The notes: generated by a model from the letters alone, not told the origin. A stretch of DNA of 64,000 nucleotides from Saturnia japonica (GCA_033032175.1 CM065309.1:17794001-17858000); one strand, 5' to 3'; shown: positions 1 to 12,828, counted from the stretch's first letter. Translations and numbers: made by a program.

Positions 1-300
1 ATAAAGTATTTAATCTTAATATTCGTGTTTTTAAAGTGAGATTTTATTGAGCCTAAAGAGTGATAGAAATAAAGTCGAAGTTTTACGTTTTAAAGTACAT
101 ATTATTTTTTGATCAATTAAAAAATAAGCACTAGAATAAAGCTTGGGCTCCTGTGTGTAACTATACGGTATACGAGTTTTTAAATATTGTCTGCTACATA
201 ATGCGATATACGATCCTTTTCCCTTGGTCCGGATACGCGCGGTAAACACGAGCGGCGCACTCCGCGACCAACATCCTGGCTTTTGTTCTAAAACCTGCAT

Positions 301-1620
301 TACCTGTGTACATAGCTCTTAAAGCATTTGTGCAAATATTTGCAATTGTTTGGGAAACGCTTCAGGGTTTTCGCACGAAATTATCGAGGTTTGAGTACAA
401 AATAGTTTGTAGAAATTTTCTACCTGGGAAGCCGTGTAAATTTTTTTTCGTCTCATTTGGTATAGAGTATTATGTGAACAATACAGTATAATGTAGATAG
501 ACAGCAGATTACTAGTATTTTTATGTCTTTACTTAATTTTAGAACTTGGGTTCAAAAAGAACATATCAATCCCATAATTACCTGAATTTAATATTTACAC
601 AGTTAACTTGGTTCACTCCATAAAAACTTCGCTTTCTCGCTTACATACAGGTTTAACAAAGATCTTGTAAAAAATGCCTTAATCCATCGCGCTGCACATC
701 TTTAATAGTTGTGTATTCAATTTATTATGTTTCAGAATCAAGAATTTAATACCTTAACTTTGCTCTTTCATAATATTGACATACCTTGACATACCTATGT
801 TCGTAAAACTTTGATTAGCAAGATTTTGTAAATGACCGGCACAGTTTTAATATTAGAAATGCAAATAAATTAGTCATTTCGTGTTTTAGACTTAGTAAGA
901 AAAATTAAAGTTTTTTAGTGTTATGTTATATAATTTGAATTGCCGGACAAAGATAGTGATGTCTGGAAGTGACTCCCTCTCTGTATATTCACTAAAATAA
1001 TATAATTATTTTTATACATAACTTGTAAACATTGTTTACAAAGTTATTTTTTTGGATAAAATCCCTATTAATTTCTTTTCCGGTTCTTCTTTATGAATGG
1101 GACCTTTTCTGAACCGGTGGTAATATTTTGAAGTTCAATAGTGCCTTCTGAGAGCCTAAATTGAATAAACTATTTTTGGTTTTTTATTAAATTACATTCG
1201 CTCGCTTACACTTTCTACAAAACAGAGAGGCAATTATAATTATCAGAATAGCCAGTCATCTAACGGGAAAAGATACTATTATACTATACGTAAACGAAAA
1301 TAACATTTATAAGAAAATTATAAATCAAGTGAGGTAACAAAAAATATCATAGAAATTGAGAGTAGGAAACACAATAGGAGTGTTTCTGTGCTTATGGTCG
1401 GAAGCCAGAGCCCGGGTGAGTCACGGACTCACGGTGGTCAACGAATCCATGATTGTGCGTCACGTTCCTCGTGCCGTTGTTATGTCATTTTGTTTATTTT
1501 ATTACTTTGAAGTAAGAAATACCGCTGTTAACTTTACGTACAATTTTTTTTTTTTTTTTTTAAGTATTTTTTAATTTTCGCTTATTAAACCATTGTTTTA
1601 CTGTAGGTGTATGTATGGTT
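301..1620. other. AT-rich, no gene recognised
   Basis: Mostly AT-rich sequence without repeats found elsewhere here. A small GC-rich patch at 1405-1480 holds the hairpin GTGAGTC-ACG-GACTCAC; the frame across it has no recognisable product. Confidence 0.5.
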
Positions 1621-1621
1621 T

Positions 1622-1690
1622 AGAGCAGGGTTCACCAAATTGCGGACCGTGTTCCGAATCCGGACCGCCGACCTATTGTGTGCGGATAAC
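1622..1690 (+). repeat. Possible hAT-type element end
   Basis: AGCAGGGTTCACCAAATTGCGG has the CAGGGTTC-CCAAA shape of hAT ends, followed by GGACCG repeats. No matching opposite end was located. Confidence 0.25.
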
Positions 1691-2024
1691 AGTGAGAATT
1701 TTTTTTAAAATTTATTTACGTGAGAAGATCGAACAAAATAGAATAAAACATCCTGTCTTCTCTGGTATGAAGCAAGAAATTATCAAAACAGAAATTTTCT
1801 TTAAGTCAAATTATCACTGAAACATCGTAACATTAAATTGTTTCGTGGTTAATTTAATACGCTATATAAATATTTATTTCTGCACTTCAATGTAAGGTTA
1901 AGGAGAGGCTACACTTTTGACTTTACAAAGATATTTGAAATTTTAAGTTTGAAGACATTTCTTTCTAATAGTGATCATTCATTGCCATCAGTTTTCTAAG
2001 TAAAAGACATTTTTTAACAAAAAA

Positions 2025-2120
2025 GAAAACCAACTTCAATGATTTTGAGGAGTTCCGAGAGATTTTTATACAAATCCATGATCTGAACCTTAGGCTTCAA
2101 GAAAAAGAAAGCAGTCGAAG
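2025..2120 (+). repeat. Family B repeat, 5' fragment
   Basis: Family B begins AAAACCAACTTCAATGATTTT and ends in a T-rich version of the inverse (TTTTTTGAAGTCGGTT type), giving it inverted ends; it is non-coding. This copy keeps only the first 90 bp or so. Confidence 0.6.
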
Positions 2121-4718
2121 TGAAGTTTTTCACAAATAGTTGACTAGCTTTAATCGATGAATGGAAATTTTAAGCCGGACAGCGACCGACCTATATTATA
2201 TTCAGAAGATCTCGAAAAAAGCTAATTATTAATCCCAGGGTTTATAGTACAAGCCGCTCTGTCTGTATTTGGGTTAGCAACCAAGTAGAAAATCTGCGAC
2301 AATTATTTACACAGCTCGAATAGACAATATACAATTGTGATGTCCTTATTGCCTTCTTATTAAATGCTTATTAGTGTAATAAAACAATAAAAACGCTATA
2401 ATAAAATTGGCCTACAAGTGCCTACTACATGTAGATAATATTTCAATTAAATTGATTATATACATTAAACGTTTAACCTTATTTATATAGATAATAATAT
2501 TTATATCGTTCGATGAGTCAAAGATTAATAATATAAGAAAATTGCTAATATTCCAACAAAAATGCGATCTTTCTGGTAAAACTAAAGTCCTCGCGGAACA
2601 ATATTTCATGGTCTACTACTATGTCACCAAATTTGTTGCATGTTTACGAAAAGAAACTTCCATTTTAATAACAAACGTTTGTTTAAATAAAAACATGTAG
2701 CCATATATATACAACAAAGTAGAAAAGAATTGAAAATAATCTTGCAAACTTGACGCGGGATACGAGGGAATGACCTCGTATTGTAAGTCGACAAATTTGC
2801 GATTTTCATTTGGGCTCTTTCAAAGTGGACTTTATTTTCTTTGACTGAATGACTTTTGGAACTGTTTTAATAGCTAGTGTTATTAGATACTTTATCCTTT
2901 ATAATTTCGCAGTCAATAGGAAAACGGTAAAGGTTTTGTTACTTGTTTATTTGTTACATTATTATAATCAAATTGTTACTTATTACCTAAGTAATATATC
3001 AATAATATAGGGACTAATGTAATATGTGTTTGTTCAATATATAATAGCCCTAGGCTTATAGGATTTACGGACAGTGAGACACTCATACCCATAGTATGTA
3101 TTCCAAACAACATAGATATCACTTAAAACCAAGGCACACTCGCTTTATTGTTGCCGAATGTTTTGTTGCTTTTCCATGATACATTCATTCATTTCAGCGG
3201 CCGCCAACGTTTTTCAAAATTTCTATTTAACCATAAAATTCTATAGGAATTGAGAATCAAACCCTAATTTGGCAGTTGCAAAAACAAAAAAAAATTGGCT
3301 ATAAAACTTTTCCCGTTTGACATTTGGACGTCGACGGTCCAATTAACCTCGACTTGTTGGCGCTACTGCGACCTTCCGGAGCTGAGGCTTGATATAGCCT
3401 GACCTAAATACACAAAGAATACTCTTCTGGGATTACTTTGAAAGTATTAAGGTCATTCAACAAGGAGACAAATTTTTAAAATAAAACAATATTGCAAAAT
3501 TATTACATAAATATTTTTATACACTTTTAACGGCTTAACCCTTATTTTTGTTATTGGTCCATTCAGCTGCTATCCTGATAAACATTCTACAGTTATTTTG
3601 GTCGTTTAAAAGTTTAGGATTTGTGTGGGTAAAGTATGTATTTTACTTTTGCGTGCTGAGAATATAGACGAAAAATATAATCGATTATATGTATTTACTT
3701 ACAAATCCTGTTAAATGTCTTTTTTGATTACGAGACCACGAGGAAACAGCTGTACCTACGGATTATCAAAATAGGCTTATGGGCGAGATGGTTTTTAAAA
3801 TCAATTTAAATCTGTGATTAATCTTGGCTGTCAGAGTAGCTAACGGTCTGCCGGTACCATCTTTTCCGAGGAGATGGCTTCCATGCCTAACAATACACAA
3901 AAAAATTATTGCCTATAAATATAATTTTATGTTCGACACGAAAGAGTACCCGAAGAATCCCGTAACTGTATACGATGAGGGATTATTAAATTGCCTCATT
4001 ATCCACAGGCCGCGTTTAAATATTCAAGCATAAAGTAACGGTTCGGGTACTTTATCATCGAGATAATTTAACGCCGCTGTGATTTAAAATTATGACTCGA
4101 TCGAAGTGTACAATCGAGATTTTTGATTATGCAGAAAAACAGTTATGAATGTTAGACGAAAAGCTACAGTTTTATCTCCGTAGATATTTAACTTAACTTG
4201 GCAGCTTCGCTATACTAATAAACGTGGTATCTTCTGGGCGATTAAGTAATGATCAGAGATCCCTCTGTAGAAATGCATCACGTAAAAAGCATGACAACTG
4301 CTACTGTGGTTGGAACTTGGCTGTTTTTCTTGTATAATGCTGTTTTCTCTTCAAATAAGTTATAGTAATTTTACTGACTCCGCTAAAAGAAGTAAGAACA
4401 CCATTTTAACTATTTGGTTAAATAACTCCCTTTAAGATTTATCCTGTACCTACACTAATAATTTTCTGTTTCATTTTTAATATTGACGCTCAACTGTAGA
4501 GATGTATCGAGGCCAAATCACTTCGCCCACACTGAAGTTAAATGTACATTTATGATTTAAAGTAGGTACGGTACACATTTGTTTCTATTACATACTTACG
4601 AATTCCAGAGGCGTTTGTTGATAGAAAATACTTCTGTAGTCAATAAAACATTTCGACAACATTTATTTAAAATTACCAATACGTTTTTGTATTGAAATAA
4701 ATAATAATATATTTTTAA
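2121..4718. other. AT-rich, no gene recognised
   Basis: Only short open frames occur. GC-richer patches near 3195-3215 and 3325-3400 show no protein or repeat match that I can name. Confidence 0.5.
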
Positions 4719-4844
4719 AACAAGCTTTTATTCAGTTATTTTAAAACCTTGTAACTTGCAAGATATGTTTTAAGTTAATAATCCTCTTTCTACCTTTTTT
4801 ATTTGAGCTTTTAAAATTATTGAAATATAGAATAAAAGCTTGTT
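4719..4844. repeat. Inverted repeat, 15-bp arms
   Basis: AACAAGCTTTTATTC at 4719-4733 is the exact inverse of 4830-4844, with further loose complementarity inside. A small fold-back of 126 bp, perhaps a MITE. Confidence 0.55.
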
Positions 4845-4879
4845 ATTTCAAAGTTTTTTTACAAATGATTTTTTTTCAT

Positions 4880-5135
4880 ATTCTTCCCAGTAAACCCTTT
4901 CCTTTGATACCCAGATCAAGGGGTTGCATAAAAATTAACTTGTCCGCCATCTTTGGGAGTCTGTCATATTGGATTTAGAATGATGTCATTTAGTTAACCA
5001 TGCATTTTCATCTAAACTAAACGTGTGTGCCAAATTTCAGCTCAATCTGTTGGGGATAACAGTTATAAAATTGAGTTACAAGATTTGACCTATACTAAGA
5101 AGGCAAGTAAAATGAAAAAGCTTTTAAAAAGACCA
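4880..5135. repeat. Probable dispersed repeat, class unknown
   Basis: The GATACCCAGATCAAGGGG segment, TTGTCCGCCATCTTTGG and GTGTGTGCCAAATTTCAGC resemble TE-derived sequence, but no second copy occurs in the window, so this is weak. Confidence 0.3.
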
Positions 5136-5547
5136 CAAATCGGGCAAACAAATTTTTAAGGTATTGGTTTTGAAGTATTAAAACGATAATACATATTAAT
5201 ATATACTATATTGCATATTGTATTGATATTGAAATATTGCATTTAGATAAATTAATAACACCTTGATGTTAAAATTTCCTCACGAATTTTCAGTATTTTC
5301 ATTGTAATCAATTTTTTAACTTGAATAAGCTATGATTTGTTGGTTAAGTTGGAAGCTCTCTCCAAGCACGAAAATACGAAATCCGGACGGGACACTAGAT
5401 TCATTAATTTAGATTGCCAAATCTATATTAAATGCATAGCCCATGGCGTATTTAACTTTAGCCGTAATACAGACGAACCCTTAAAATATGCGTTGTTTCT
5501 TTATTATGCATGTTTTTAGTAATCACGTAATGTAGTTTTTTAATCGA

Positions 5548-5758
5548 AAAAAAGACGGAGTTTACTTAATTCAAATTGTATTTTTTTTTAATGGTTTTTC
5601 AGCCATAACTTCTTTGTTTATAGACCGATTATGATAATAATTTTTTTGTTTGATAGGGGATACCTCAAGGATGGTCCCATTTTAATTGAATTCCCCTTAG
5701 ATCGAATTCGAAGATACATCTCGAAACTCCTCAAAAATTATTGAAGTTGTTTTTTTTT
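5548..5758 (-). repeat. Family B repeat
   Basis: On the minus strand, AACTTCAATAATTTTTGAGG, ATGGGACCATCCTTGAGG and the TCCCCTATCAAACAAAAAAA segment follow family order, ending near AACTCCGTC. It lies directly against Helitron-like copy 1. Confidence 0.65.
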
Positions 5759-5761
5759 TGT

Positions 5762-6180
5762 TTGCGCTCGCGTGGACTACTGAATGCCATCGATTGGGCA
5801 CGCGCGTGATTCGTGCTACCCCCCGCTCCCGGCTGTTTTAAAGATAAAAATGCTTATTGTGGGTAATCCTTAGAAGATAGATATGCACTCGCTGGCGTTT
5901 TAAACGTCTTTATAATACAACAATTTTGTGGTACATTAATTTCATATGATTATCTCTTAAGGTTTACTCAGTGTAAGCCATTTTAAGCGCCCGAATTGAT
6001 GCATCATGAAATTTTTTTTTATATGCTTATTATCCTAATTCTTTTTCTTAATTAAAAGTAGCCTAAATTATCCATTATAAAATCAGCTATTTGCCAGTGA
6101 AAGTCCCGACAATATAGGTTCAACCGTTTCGGAGATTACCCGGAACAAACAAACAGACAGAGAATTTTATTAATTATACA
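5762..6180 (-). mobile_element. Helitron-like family A, copy 1 (degraded)
   Basis: Family A copies, in Helitron orientation, start TCTATACAATTAATAAAATTG and end near GCGAAGCCGCGGGCACAGCTAG. A GTG-GCG/CGC-CAC hairpin precedes the terminal CTAG, and complete copies sit between host A and T. They carry no coding region. This copy lacks the CTAG end and about 100 bp near its other end, where the CAGACAG run joins directly to the ATTTTATTAATTATA end. Confidence 0.75.
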
Positions 6181-6496
6181 TTTTAAACACTCTTTTTGTA
6201 CGCCGTAAGGCCCGAAATACTTATTCTAGAAGAAAATTGAAAGTTCTTTAGGAATATTATTCACTTTCACACATTCTCAAAACATTCCTCTGTCTCTCGA
6301 CTGTTTATGCAAATGCCGAACTATGTTTAATGGCTATTTACTAAACACATCTCGAGTCTCGACATAGAGGCGTTCGTTATTTGAATAACCGATGATATTG
6401 TTTGTGTGAAACGTCATTCCTTGTCATAACTTGTCTTCCTATCTGTGTTTGCAATCTTCTATACTACTATAGAGGTAATGTCTGTTTGTTTGTAGG

Positions 6497-6572
6497 AGGC
6501 TGTGAAGCTGTAAAAACCGTCTGAGACTTCAGGGCCTTGATGGCTAACAGTACAGTCAGTTCTAAATAACTA
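6497..6572 (+). mobile_element. Family D, 3' fragment
   Basis: GTGAAGCTGTAAAAACCG through GGCTAACAGTACAGTCAGTT matches the tail region of the copies at 34.5 and 59.2 kb. Confidence 0.55.
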
Positions 6573-6636
6573 CACATATGTTTGCCTTTCACTAACAAGA
6601 AATTATATTCCTACATTATTCCTGAGTGATATAAGA

Positions 6637-6870
6637 TATTTTTTATGGCATAGGGCCGCAAACAGGCAAAAAGCACACCTGATGATAAATTATTACCGTG
6701 GCCTATGGCCAACTGCAACACCAGATGAACAGAGGCATTACAGCCCTGTTGCGACCTTGGAGACAACCGGGGGAATACAGTGCTAGGTAATCTATTCCAT
6801 AACCCTAGCGTAGAGAACCTTTCTTATGTCGCGTTTTGACTAGGTTTGAGGTTTGAGGATGAGCAGCCAG
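6637..6870 (+). mobile_element. Family M dispersed repeat, copy 1
   Basis: GCAAACAGGCAAAAAGCACACC, TGATGATAAATTATTACCG and GCCTATGGCCAACTGCAACACC form a series I know from many lepidopteran intergenic regions. Class is uncertain (LINE tail or SINE). Confidence 0.6.
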
Positions 6871-7015
6871 CAAATGGCGGAAGGTGCCATTTTGGAACGG
6901 TGATGAGGACACAATATTGTATCTACATGGGATAGAAGACACAAAGAGACCATTTTATATTCTTATTAAATTATATATCGTAAGTAACGTGAACAAAGTA
7001 GTAATTTATATAATG

Positions 7016-7506
7016 CTAGCTGTGCCCGTGGCTTCGCTCACGTGGATTAGAAAATGCCCGCGCGAATCTTGCTCCCCGGCTCCCGGCTATTTTAAAGACA
7101 AAAATGCTTATTGTGGATGCTCCTTAAGATATATGTATACTCTTCGAAACTTTTTTGTAGGTCTTTTTAATACATATGATTATGTAGTACATTAATTTGC
7201 TATATCTCTTATGGTTTACCCAGCATAAGCTATTTAAGCGCCCGATTGATTCACCATGATCAGTTTTTTTTTATTCGTTCGATACCCTTATTCTTTTTCT
7301 TAAATAAAAGTAGCCTAAGTTACTCCCTACATCATTAGCTATCTATCAGTGAAAGATTACCTGGAAAAAACAAACAGACAGACAGACAAAAATTTTAAAA
7401 ATTGAATTTTTGTTATATGTGTCGCGTATACTTTCATATACATTTAGTAAAAAAACTGTTATTTTGACATTACAAACAGACACTTCAATTTTATTAATTG
7501 TATAGA
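7016..7506 (-). mobile_element. Helitron-like family A, copy 2 (full length)
   Basis: Both termini are present: CTAG at 7016-7019 and, on the other side, TCTATAC read from 7506 on the minus strand, preceded there by host A. It gives the clearest view of the 491-bp full unit. Confidence 0.85.
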
Positions 7507-7918
7507 TTTATATAATATTACTACACTATAAGGAGTTTTTTTAATACATAATATCTTGTTGTTAACCTGAAAACATAGTTGCAATCTTTGTTACGTATGA
7601 ACTGTTAAAGAGTCAATTTCATCAATTGCAGAAAGCCAATGCCTCATAAAGTCGAAAACTACAAAACCGAGTAATACAGGTGATTCGAAATGGCAACTAT
7701 CGAATAATGCATTGAAATGATTAGGACAGATTATAACTCAAGATAAGATACTGTTGAAGTATACGAGATTAGTTCATATCATGTAAGTACATAAGAGCAG
7801 GGAAGAATGGAACATGAGGCGATTAACGAGTAGGTATCTAGTTACACCTATTGTTAGAGAAACTAATAATAATAATAAATAAATGAATTTATTTATTTAA
7901 CCTCACATTTAGCATATA

Positions 7919-8378
7919 CCTATACAATTAATAAAATTGAAGTGCTGTTTGTAATGTCGTAGTGTCTGTTTAAAATTTTTGTCTGTTTGTTCTGGGTAAT
8001 CGTAATCTCCGAAATGGTTGGACCGATTTTGACGGGACTTTCACTGATAGATAGCTGATAATATAGGAAGTAATTTAGGCCACTTTTATTTTAGAAAAAA
8101 AATTAGATTTCCGCACACATAAAAAAATCTGGTCATGGTGAATCAATTCGGGTGCTTAAATGGCTTATGCTGAGTAAACCATAAGAGATATAGCAAATTA
8201 ATGTACTACATCACTGTAGACATTAATTATACCTAAAAAAAGTCCGGGAGAGTATACATCTATCTTCTAAGAAACACCCCCAATAATCATTTTTGTTTTT
8301 AAAATAGTTGGGAGCGAGGAAACAAAATTCGCGCGGGCATTCTGTAGTCCACGTGAGCGAAGCCACGGGCATAGCTAG
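7919..8378 (+). mobile_element. Helitron-like family A, copy 3
   Basis: It runs from CCTATACAATTAATAAAATTG (first base T to C) to CTAG at 8375-8378, followed by T. It is inverted relative to copy 2, which lies 413 bp away, so the pair could form a long hairpin. Confidence 0.85.
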
Positions 8379-8447
8379 TCTTATATATAAATACAATATT
8401 GTTTTTACACAAAAAATACGAACATAAATTTTATACAACAGTGGGTA

Positions 8448-8933
8448 ATGATGATAGACCAGAACGTGGTGTTAGGATACGGGACAAGGGAGGATGTGGC
8501 CCTGATAGCGAAGCGAATTAAAGAACAAGCTCCCACCCTCATTATAGAGGAGGCAAAAAATAAGGACCCACTCGTCGTTATCAGGGACACTTTGTCACCG
8601 ACGAGAAGATACTTGCTGGCTTACGCAGTCAAAATAAGCAATTATTGCATGACACAAGAAATAACGATTACAGGGCGACAGTGAAGTATAGAAGAAGGGC
8701 ACGCAACAAACAGATCAACCACGTCGTACTGCAGGTCTCCCCAAAAGATTTACATTGACATGCAGAGAGTAACGGTGTTGGACCCATCTCCGCTGGTCCA
8801 ATGCGCGCGATGCTTAGGCTACGGCCATGGCAGAAAGGCCTGTAAGGAAAGTGATGAGACATGCAGTCACTGTGCGGGGAAACACCACAAATCTGAATGT
8901 GGTCCGTGGAAGGATTGCGAAAGCAGACCATAA
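8448..8933 (+). pseudogene. Non-LTR retrotransposon ORF1 (gag-like) remnant with zinc knuckles
   Basis: ORF1 proteins of R1/jockey-type LINEs bind the element RNA. One frame (8448-8684) reads a GYGTREDV segment and a basic KNKDPLVVIRDTLS segment. A shifted frame then supplies DYRATVKYRRRARN and VVLQVSPKDLH. The original frame resumes with CARCLGYGHGRKAC (8802 onward, CX2CX4HX4C) and a second knuckle CSHCAGKHHKSEC, then a stop at 8931-8933. Two frameshifts and the lack of any following reverse transcriptase show a dead 5' fragment. It begins 70 bp after a Helitron-like copy. Confidence 0.85.
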
Positions 8934-9039
8934 CGCCTTCGATAGTACGTGCCCTATCAGAAGGAAATGGGATGGTATAGCGAGGTCTAGCGTGGCATAT
9001 AGTTAGACAAATATCTAGGGAGATTGTAGCGGAATGTAT

Positions 9040-10250
9040 GTATCAAAAAAAAAAACCAAGAACGGAAACTAGGTTTATGCAAAACTTATTTTATAATGAA
9101 AGGAGGAAGGCATACATTGAAGTAGGAAATCGTTACAAACAGTCTTGGAAGGAAAGCAATAAACTGATAAAACTAAAAACAGTTACACTGAATTTTCTGA
9201 GTCTAAAACAGCTCCAAAATTAAAACTATTTATCCAAATTTAGACAACCAAACAGTAAGATTAAGAAACTCGTACCCAGAATTAAGTTAATTATTAATGA
9301 AACAAAGATAATAAATATAGGAAAAAAAAATCATTAAATTTATTTAAATATAATCTATTTAGATAATTTAAAATGATAAGGAAATCTCAGAACAAAAGTG
9401 ACACGCTCAATCTCCTATCACAATTCAATTTTGCTAACTTCAAAATATAACAAGTTAAACAACTATGGCTTAACCTCTAATGTAGATAGATACCCAACTT
9501 TAAGAAATAAAATCCTAGAATGTCTAATACAAATACATAAAACCAATCTAAAAACTAAAACTTTCATACCAGAATAAGATCAGAAAATAAACTACTACGA
9601 AAAATCCAAAATTAAACACCATAGCACTAATAACAATAACAACATAACACAATGGGAAAATACAATAAAAAATTAGGAAATTATATATTTAAAAATTAAA
9701 ATAAGTAATACGATAAGGAAAATTTGTGAACAATTACATAATATAATTGGAACACGCAAATAAGTGTAGTAATTAGAAGAAGAATAAGTAACAAAGAAAA
9801 TCGGTAAAAAAATTTAAAAACAATAATAATAATAATATTGTATATACATATATAATTGTAAACATAAACAAATTACCTAAAATCCTTAAACCGACAAAAA
9901 TTTAATCGGATTAAGACTAACCTAAAAATAGCATTGTAAACATTTACAAATATATTATGAAGAATGTAATAAGATTAAAATAATATTAAATGATTCTTAA
10001 CCTTTAAACCCTGTTTAAGTAAGCAACAGAACTCTAATTATGTCACGCTACCATCGCTGAAAATAAAAGACATTACATTAATCACCACAGAAAAATGCGT
10101 AATAACTATTGTAGACAAGTATCAGAAAGACCTAACATATGATGAATATTAAAATAAAATATAATCAAGATTCCCTGATCACTTGCAACTGAAGGCGCTC
10201 AAGAAATGCCCATAGATATCGCTTGGACGCCACCCCAAAAAAAAAATTAT
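9040..10250. other. Strand-asymmetric A-rich tract
   Basis: The plus strand is strikingly rich in A over T for about 1.2 kb, starting at an A-run (9040-9051) shortly after the LINE ORF1 remnant. It may be decayed retroelement body, but no frame gives a recognisable protein. Confidence 0.55.
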
Positions 10251-10429
10251 GATAGTTACATATAATGTGAGATCTGGAGTCTGAAAAAGGAACAAATACC
10301 TGAACTACAGATCTCCAGACCCTCGTTCTCTAATTTTACCTATATTATCGTCGTTTTATACTCAACAATTTTGAATTAGCATAGTTCTTATGAAACAATA
10401 GATAATAAATTTTCCGTATTACTGTATGA

Positions 10430-10830
10430 AAGTGTTAATAAACAATTGAACATAGTACGTTTTGCTCTTTGTTTAGATAAATGATAAATTTGAAGAATAG
10501 GGTTAATCTGATTGTATATATGAGGACCTAAAAAACAGAAGAATTTATGTGAAATTTGCAGATGGAGTGAAAGCGTCTCACATACATGATGCTACTGACT
10601 TTCATTGTAGTGAATGTTAAGACCATATATTAATCGACAGTGCGTAGTAAGAATAGTTTTTAGAATAAAAAGTATTCTTACAGTAAGGACTTTTGATATA
10701 TTATATAGTGCAAATGTGGGAAATCTATACACCAGGAACGAACTTACTTTTAAAATTGCTTTTTGAGCACGTTCTAATTTTATTAATCTAGTCACTACAT
10801 ATTAACGTAATAATATCAACGTAAATTTAC
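10430..10830 (-). pseudogene. LINE reverse transcriptase C-terminal fragment (CR1/jockey-like)
   Basis: The minus strand reads LIKLERAQKAILKV, then YRFPTFALYNISKVLTVRILFILKT, and after a frameshift a GPHIYNQINPIL-like segment. This order is typical of the region behind the polymerase domain in CR1/jockey LINEs. Stops and frameshifts make it non-functional. I see no catalytic YADD motif, so only the tail survives. Confidence 0.7.
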
Positions 10831-11017
10831 ATTTTAGTACCAAAATAATTATACCACTCTGTAGAAACTACGGATTTACGATTAATCAACAAAAATACGT
10901 GATATTAATAAAGCCGTCGATCTACCTCATGCAATTACGAAGTTATTATAAAACAAGACGACGGAGACGTGATCGCTTACTATGAGCCTCATAAAAAGCT
11001 CAAGATCACTCACTGAA

Positions 11018-11366
11018 AGGGCAATCAATGGAGAGGGCTATGCTCGGTGTTTCTCTGCGTGATCGAATCAGAAATGAAGAGATCCGTAGAAGAACCAAAG
11101 TTACCGACAAAACCCTAACAATAGCTAGACTTAAGTGGCAGATGGGCGAGGTATTTTTCTCGTAGAACGGATGACCGATGAGACCAAAGAGTTATTGAGT
11201 GGCAGCCGCGTACCAGAAGACGCATCGTGGTAGACCCGCCAAAAGGTGGATTGATGCCCTGGTAAAGGTTGCGGGACACCGCTGGAAACGGGCAGTGCGG
11301 GCCGGTTTTTGTGGCGGTCTTTGGGCGAGGCTGCAGTGGACGTCTTTCGGCTGTGATGATGATGAT
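11018..11366 (+). pseudogene. LINE reverse transcriptase C-terminal tail with (GAT)n end
   Basis: One frame gives MERAMLGVSLRDRIRNEEI and RRRTKVTD...ARLKWQMG. After a shift the frames give EWQPRTRR and then GRPAKRWIDALVKVAGHRWK. These motifs, in this order, form the conserved tail of a LINE common in Lepidoptera. It closes with GATGATGATGAT at about 11353-11368, the simple-repeat tail expected of an RTE-type insertion. At least two frameshifts are present. Confidence 0.85.
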
Positions 11367-11369
11367 GAT

Positions 11370-12293
11370 AAAACAAGATGCATCGAAGCAAGTGACTGTA
11401 AGAGGATACTTACTATATGTATGGAGATTGCGATCCAGTTGAGTGCATGAAAAAATCTTCCGCGTGTTACTGTACCAGAGTATCTCTGGCGCACCCTGGG
11501 TAGTCAGTCCTGATTCTAACTTCACTGACTGGCAAAAGGCATGTCCTGTTTTATTTAAAATACGACTTGTGCCAACACGAAGAAGAAGTTAAGCACAAAT
11601 GTTCTCTTTCATCATACGATTCTGACATTCAATTGCAACATTCAACATTCATTTAGAACACATACAATTCTGTGCATTGTATTTTAAGATGATATTGTAA
11701 AGTGCGTGTATTTATATATTCAGAATAGCTCACAATAAAATAAATATTGGGCGACGTTCAAATATATATTTGAACTCTATGAATGTACGCATTAACAATA
11801 TTGAAAGTTATCCCAAAGAAAATGAATGTCACGCTTGTAATGAAAGGCTATTTATTTACGTCCTCTGTAAATACATTGTAAATATAATAATGTATATTGT
11901 CCAGTACAGAGTCAACAATTTTATAAATTGCGTAATTAACCGCAATAAAATCATCAAGCATTAAAATAAAGAGTTAATGAATGGAGGGGAATAATATATG
12001 TACATAGCATCTGAACAGATTAGTGGCCAATGACCCTTAGCAATTATTGCGTTAATTGCACCATATTAACTACGACTATAGGTACCTACTGTCACAGTGT
12101 TCATGAAATTAGGAAGCATAGATTTTAAACCTATAGACTTTTTAATAATAACATTTTGTTTGTACTTACGATTTAACGTACCTACAGGATTCACCTCAGA
12201 ATATACCTCTAAAAAAATTAGCAAGACAAAAAAATTTAAGAAATGGAAATGTATACAAAACATACAAACAAATATTGTTTATTTATTATTCAG
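11370..12293. other. AT-rich, nothing recognised
   Basis: Unique AT-rich sequence with short chance frames. Confidence 0.5.
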
Positions 12294-12345
12294 CACAAGG
12301 CTGCCCAAACTCTGGGCCGCCAAAGAATTTGAATTTGAAAAACTA
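12294..12345 (+). repeat. Possible hAT-type element end
   Basis: CAAGGCTGCCCAAACTCTGGG has the general hAT terminal pattern. No partner end or 8-bp duplication was identified. Confidence 0.25.
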
Positions 12346-12828
12346 TTAACTTTAAATATCTGGCTATTTATACATGAATCTACCATAGCTGTAAACAAGT
12401 ATTATTTCGGTAGGTGACCGCCAGCTAACAAGATCCGAATGCTATTGATAAAGTTACAATTACCTTTTGGATCGAAAGTGTTATTAAAACTCTGCATCGA
12501 AACAAGGAGAAATAGGAAACTTGAAATTTGGAAACTTTGTAAGAATCGATCTGTATTTCTAGGTGTGTTCCATATCTTTACAAACTTATTTTAGTTTCTC
12601 TAAATTATCATCTTAATTTAAATTATAAATCTACGCTAAACACAGTACAGTACACATTATAACCATGCAGTTTTATGTGTTGATAAGAATAAATACACCA
12701 AACAGGATCGTGACGAGTTATCATCCAGAACAGTAAAATTAGTCGCTGTTAGTGGGGCTACCACAATAAGAGTTGAGTCGAGCGCCCCTCATATATCAGA
12801 CAAAGATGTAAGGTAATTCATATAAATT

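Noticed and set aside
31..300. 89-codon minus-strand frame starting at an ATG in a GC-richer patch
   Set aside because: Only the first third has coding-like composition; the rest is AT-rich and resembles no protein. No splice or promoter support.
8994..9223. Lysine-rich frame after the LINE ORF1 remnant as its continuation
   Set aside because: It comes from the A-rich tract, lacks LINE motifs and could arise from base composition alone.
11115..11525. Three overlapping minus-strand frames of 86-136 codons
   Set aside because: They are antisense to the LINE C-terminal fragment on the plus strand, which gives clear family motifs.
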